From Hyposmocoma kahamanoa (Eukaryota > Arthropoda > Insecta > Lepidoptera > Cosmopterigidae): a stretch of DNA of 64,000 nt. Shown in pieces: positions 60,838 to 64,000 of the stretch (position 1 is the first letter of the stretch; each line of letters starts with the position of its first letter). Location of the stretch: positions 1,117,747-1,181,746 of the forward strand of contig NW_020653715.1 in NCBI RefSeq assembly GCF_003589595.1. The letters are read 5' to 3'. The notes under the pieces are model-generated. The model was not told the DNA's origin, ran no database searches, and was given only the letters and a program-made list of their open reading frames with translations. The position numbers and the translations under genes were made by a program.

Positions 60838-60950
60838 ATACGTCCCACTGTTGAGGTCATAGTCCGCCACACTGGCCCAATGCGGGGACTTCACGTGCAG
60901 GTTCTATCGCGATGTTTTCGTACACCGAAAAGCTCATGGTAAGTTTCATT
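60838..60950 (-). mobile_element. Family J (RTE-like) tail, inverted fragment
   Basis: On the minus strand: CTTTTCGGTGTACGAAAACA, TCGCGATAGAACCTGCACGT, GAAGTCCCCGCATTGGGCCA and GTGTGGCGGACTATGACC, matching the family J layout (AAAACATCG...GAAGTCC...GCATTGGGCCA..GTGG.GGACTA). Confidence 0.65.
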
Positions 60951-61072
60951 ATTACCAATGCTTGTATGATAGATACGGTGTACCTACATTAAAAAAAAAT
61001 AGTACCTAAGCATGAACTCTGATGGGTTACCGTAGCGTAAAAAAAACATTCCTATACCTACTTTACTTTTAA

Positions 61073-61284
61073 CTGCCTCCGTGGCCGAACGGTTACCATG
61101 CCGGACTGCCACCCAGAGGTCCCAGGTTCGATTCCCGGACCGGGAGAAATATTTGTATGGCCTACATTTATTTCTCTCGTGAGTTTGGGTGTAATTTGTG
61201 GTTGTCTATGTGTGTGTCCATGGCACCCGCGACACAGGGTTTCCCTAGTGCGGGGCTATGTTGATTGTGAGCGTTATTATTATT
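61073..61284 (+). mobile_element. SINE B, full length
   Basis: CTGCCTCCGTGGCCGAACGG, TGCCACCCAGAGGTCCCAGG, GGTTCGATTCC (B box), GTATGGCCTACATTTATTTC, GTGTGTGTCCATGGCACCCG, GTGCGGGGCTATGTTGATTG and an (ATT)n end. Confidence 0.92.
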
Positions 61285-62350
61285 AACTTTATTTTTGTAC
61301 CTGTTCCAGTTTTATTTTGTTTTTTGTATCTTTACTTTTTTACATAATTAGTTTTTTGTGTTTTTATTCGAATTTTGTACCTGGACACCTCTGCTATATG
61401 GACCGAGCTATACTGGACTCCGTGGGCCGGGATTACCCTGGACACCGCTCGTACGCTTCTCTCTTCTTTCTTGCAGTCGTCTACAACTTTTTTTTTCATT
61501 TTAATCTTCTAAAATATTTCTTCTCAAGTATTTCTTCTTCTATAATATTTCTTGTATATAATTTTTCTTCTATAGTTTTTCCTCTTGATGTTCTATATTT
61601 TGATTTTCTTTTTTCTTTCTTGATACTCACTTTTCTGTCTTGCAATCTTCATTGTTATGTTGTTCAAATGTACTGTTCTTCACAAAAGATAAGTTCGTTG
61701 GTATGGGTCGCCATCTCATATTATTAAAAAGGTTGGACGTAGATGGTAGAGTGAAATACATTGATTTAAAGAGATATGTTTATTGTTCGTTCTCCAGAAC
61801 ATAAGTAAGTAAATAATACAATTTAAAATAAACGTAAACTTAAATGCTAACCAAGCAATCTGCACCAAATATTGCAGTTAGATTATAAATATCCTCTATC
61901 TATACTACAAGTCTAATAAAATACCAACTTAAATATTCAAATTACATTATAATTCTCATTATTAATTACGCTTCCGTATTCATATCATTAATTAATTGTA
62001 GTTGTCCTTTATTAATTATAAGGTACTAAGCAAATTGTTTTATTTTAATAACTCTTGTAAGGAATAGAAGCTTTTCAATAACTAGAATTCTTTTAATATA
62101 TGTTTAAATTTTTAATATTATTATCTGTCGTCATATATATCGCATGTTATTATGAATTTTCACCTCCATTGCAAAGGTAGTAGAGTGAATTAAACTTGCT
62201 ATTGAAGTGGAGGGGCTAACCTATGGCACGAGTGCAGATTTGTTTATACAGATACAAATGTTCCACTGCTAGGCATTTTGTATTACTTGGAAACGGTGGA
62301 CCTGTATAAGAATTTTCTTTATATTAGCGAGGTATTTCTACTAAATATGT
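61285..62350. other. Pyrimidine-rich stretch then AT-rich unassigned sequence
   Basis: From about 61290 to 61690 the plus strand is strongly pyrimidine-biased (for example TTTCTTCTCAAGTATTTCTT and TTTTCTTTTTTCTTTCTTGA). That bias keeps the 136-codon frame 61317-61727 open and makes it look membrane-like (F, L, S, Y). I do not regard it as a gene. Confidence 0.45.
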
Positions 62351-62355
62351 GCACA

Positions 62356-62438
62356 CTGCAACTGTCATGGATAGGCGTGTCGTTTACTAACAAGCGTTCG
62401 ACTTGTTCGTCCGGTCACTTGGTTAAATAAAAAAATGT
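62356..62438 (+). mobile_element. Family A retroposon, 3' fragment
   Basis: ACTGCAACTGTCATGGATAG, GCGTGTCGTTTACTAACAAG, CGTTCGACTTGTTCGTCCGG and TCACTTGGTTAAATAAAAAA. Confidence 0.88.
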
Positions 62439-62439
62439 G

Positions 62440-63248
62440 TACACACATCAAAAGCGTCTAGGGCTCAAGCATGTTCTTGCTATTACTGAAAATGAGGTTT
62501 TTTAATTAAAATTTTTGTTTTTTTGATGGATTTTTTTTTGGTAAATTTTATAATTTGGAATTGAATATTAAAAACTCCATTGGTGTTAAAAAGAATTCAT
62601 TAAAAACCTGCTTTTCAGCAAAAACGTGTTTGTTCCTTAGACACTTTTAATGTGATTATATATATATTTATTTATTTAGTAACAATAAGAGGTAATAATA
62701 ATAGTGAAATAACCTTTTTTAACTTTGAGAATCACTTAGTTGCGTAGATAAACTCGATAAGAAACGATGAAGCGCGGAACCTGACCCCGTATCGATAACG
62801 GTCGTCGACTCGCCTAATTAGTCAAAATCGATTATTATTATCGATTGTTTTCGCCCATCGATCACACGTGGGTCATCTTGCATCACTTTTATTTCTTTTT
62901 TGTTTTACTTTTTTATGATTATCGACGGCCTAAAGTCAAGCAAATTCCGTTAGCAAAATATTCTTAATTTAGTTTCAGTGCATTCTTGTTTCTTCAAGAG
63001 AAATAAAAGGGCTGGGATTTTATTCTAGTTTAGATTTAAGTCTGTCTGTAAGCTGTGTCGTTTTGATAGCGCATTATTATACATATACATACGAGACCTG
63101 TATCTCACAGTAGGTGGGGTCGGTTTCAGCCTGCAGCGCGTGATCGGGTTTACATTACGGAATATATACTCATGTTAACCAGCAGTAACGAATGGCATGT
63201 TCAATAACATAAAAAAAATATCGAATTTAACAATTGAAATGTCATGTT
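62440..63248. other. Unassigned sequence
   Basis: No repeat family recognised. ATCGATTATTATTATCGATT (about 62828) is a near-palindrome. Confidence 0.35.
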
Positions 63249-63249
63249 A

Positions 63250-63386
63250 TAGAGTTCTGGGAAGTACTGCCAACTTACCTATGTAATGTGAGCATGTTCC
63301 GGTTTTGGAAGGTAAGGGTGCTGGTGAAATTATAGGCACATGGGACTTGTCAACTTATGTCTTAGGGTGACGGGCGCAAATCGCGG
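63250..63386 (+). mobile_element. Family A retroposon, 3'-incomplete
   Basis: GAGTTCTGGGAAGTACTGCC, AATGTGAGCATGTTCCGGTT, GGTGCTGGTGAAATTATAGG, CACATGGGACTTGTCAACTT and ATGTCTTAGGGTGACGGGCG. It stops at GGGCGC. Confidence 0.9.
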
Positions 63387-63423
63387 AGGCGCAATAGCAA
63401 ATTAAAGATTATTATATATTACT

Positions 63424-63512
63424 AATTGGCGGCAGAAATATGTAGGTAAAGCAGCAATACTTCCCTGGACGAACTCATTCTTTATGATCTAGGTCTATAT
63501 TGTTACTAAAGT
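63424..63512 (-). mobile_element. Family A retroposon, 5' fragment facing the previous copy
   Basis: TTGGCGGCAGAAATATGTAG, GCAATACTTCCCTGGACGAA and CTCATTCTTTATGATCTAGG. Its orientation is opposite to 63250-63386, only about 40 bp away. Confidence 0.8.
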
Positions 63513-63514
63513 TG

Positions 63515-64000
63515 CACCGAATACACATTTTCGTTTATATCGAAAAAAGTAAATACTGTCTTATTAATAAAATTTTGAAAAGAAATGTACATCAATCACA
63601 AACAACATCATCATCAACCCATTATGTATTCCACTGCAAGACACGGGTCACCTCAAAAAATATACAATACATTTGTTACGTATAAAAGCCAACGTGTGGT
63701 TTGATACTTGTACAATACACCATCTAGCAAAATTAGCGACCCACCCGCAATTAATAAACAGATCTATAGACATCCCGATGTTTGCCTAAAAGTTATCAAG
63801 CGAAACCGTCATTAAAATAACAAAGGGTAGAATTACGAATATTAAAACCGAATCCGTTTGTGTTCGCGTCAAAAAATTAATATTAACGATATCTTCAACA
63901 CAATGAAGTGCAAAAAAAATGGAAATAATTTATGCGAGACATTTCTTTTGACGCTTTTGTCTCAATGGCAGCAAAATATTCAATTTAATTCAATATTTCG
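63515..64000. other. Unassigned AT-rich sequence
   Basis: No repeat family or coding signal recognised to the end of the window. Confidence 0.35.

Noticed and set aside
61317..61727. 136-codon membrane-protein-like frame
   Set aside because: Its F/L/S/Y-rich composition follows from a pyrimidine-biased strand; no start context, domain or repeat-free homology is visible.

Overview
The window reads as nuclear, repeat-dense, AT-rich, mostly non-coding DNA from an insect, almost certainly a lepidopteran (moth or butterfly). The main reason is a retroposon called 'family A' here. It has about 28 copies or fragments, contains the block TATTTCTGCCGCCAAGCAGT, and ends ...GTCACTTGGTATCATAAAAAA. This resembles an interspersed repeat I know from many lepidopteran introns. 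Other families also look lepidopteran: an RTE-like 3' tail (family J), a small element with AACCGACYTCAAAA ends (family C), and the LINE 3' UTR at 48603-49057. I see no complete host protein-coding gene, no rRNA gene and no functional tRNA gene. The only host-gene candidate is a weak exon-like reading frame at 39679-39957.

Layout. 1-6320: family A copies, a 399-bp MITE nested in one of them, two short inverted-repeat elements, a fold-back element, and a tRNA-derived SINE (family B) sitting inside a family C element. 7775-9049: a dead mariner (DD34D) transposon. 12400-21000: family A copies, two tRNA-like SINEs and a MITE with a perfect 8-bp target duplication (16840-17144). 21480-23040: a 5'-truncated non-LTR retrotransposon with an uninterrupted 362-codon reverse-transcriptase frame and a (TTA)n end. 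23240-31880: SINE B, SINE E in an inverted arrangement, fold-back family D, a second MITE copy and family C. 32592-33207: a hAT relic. 33290-37142: C nested in D, two decayed retroelement segments and a D copy with a 13-bp duplication. 38070-42950: a perfect hairpin, SINE E with a 15-bp duplication, the candidate exon, the third MITE copy and another MITE. 43400-51970: SINEs B, E' and I, LINE tails and family A. 54384-56593: a roughly 397-bp direct duplication. 55095-64000: further SINE, family A, D and J fragments.

Nothing forms an operon or gene system. The parts relate as parasites and hosts: LINEs supply the replication machinery, SINEs B/E/I and family A use such machinery, and DNA transposons are present mainly as non-autonomous derivatives. 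Nested insertions give relative ages: A is older than the 399-bp MITE, D older than C4, C2 older than SINE B, and SINE I older than the LINE at 48603. Family boundaries were read by eye and are good to roughly 5-15 bp unless a target-site duplication is quoted.
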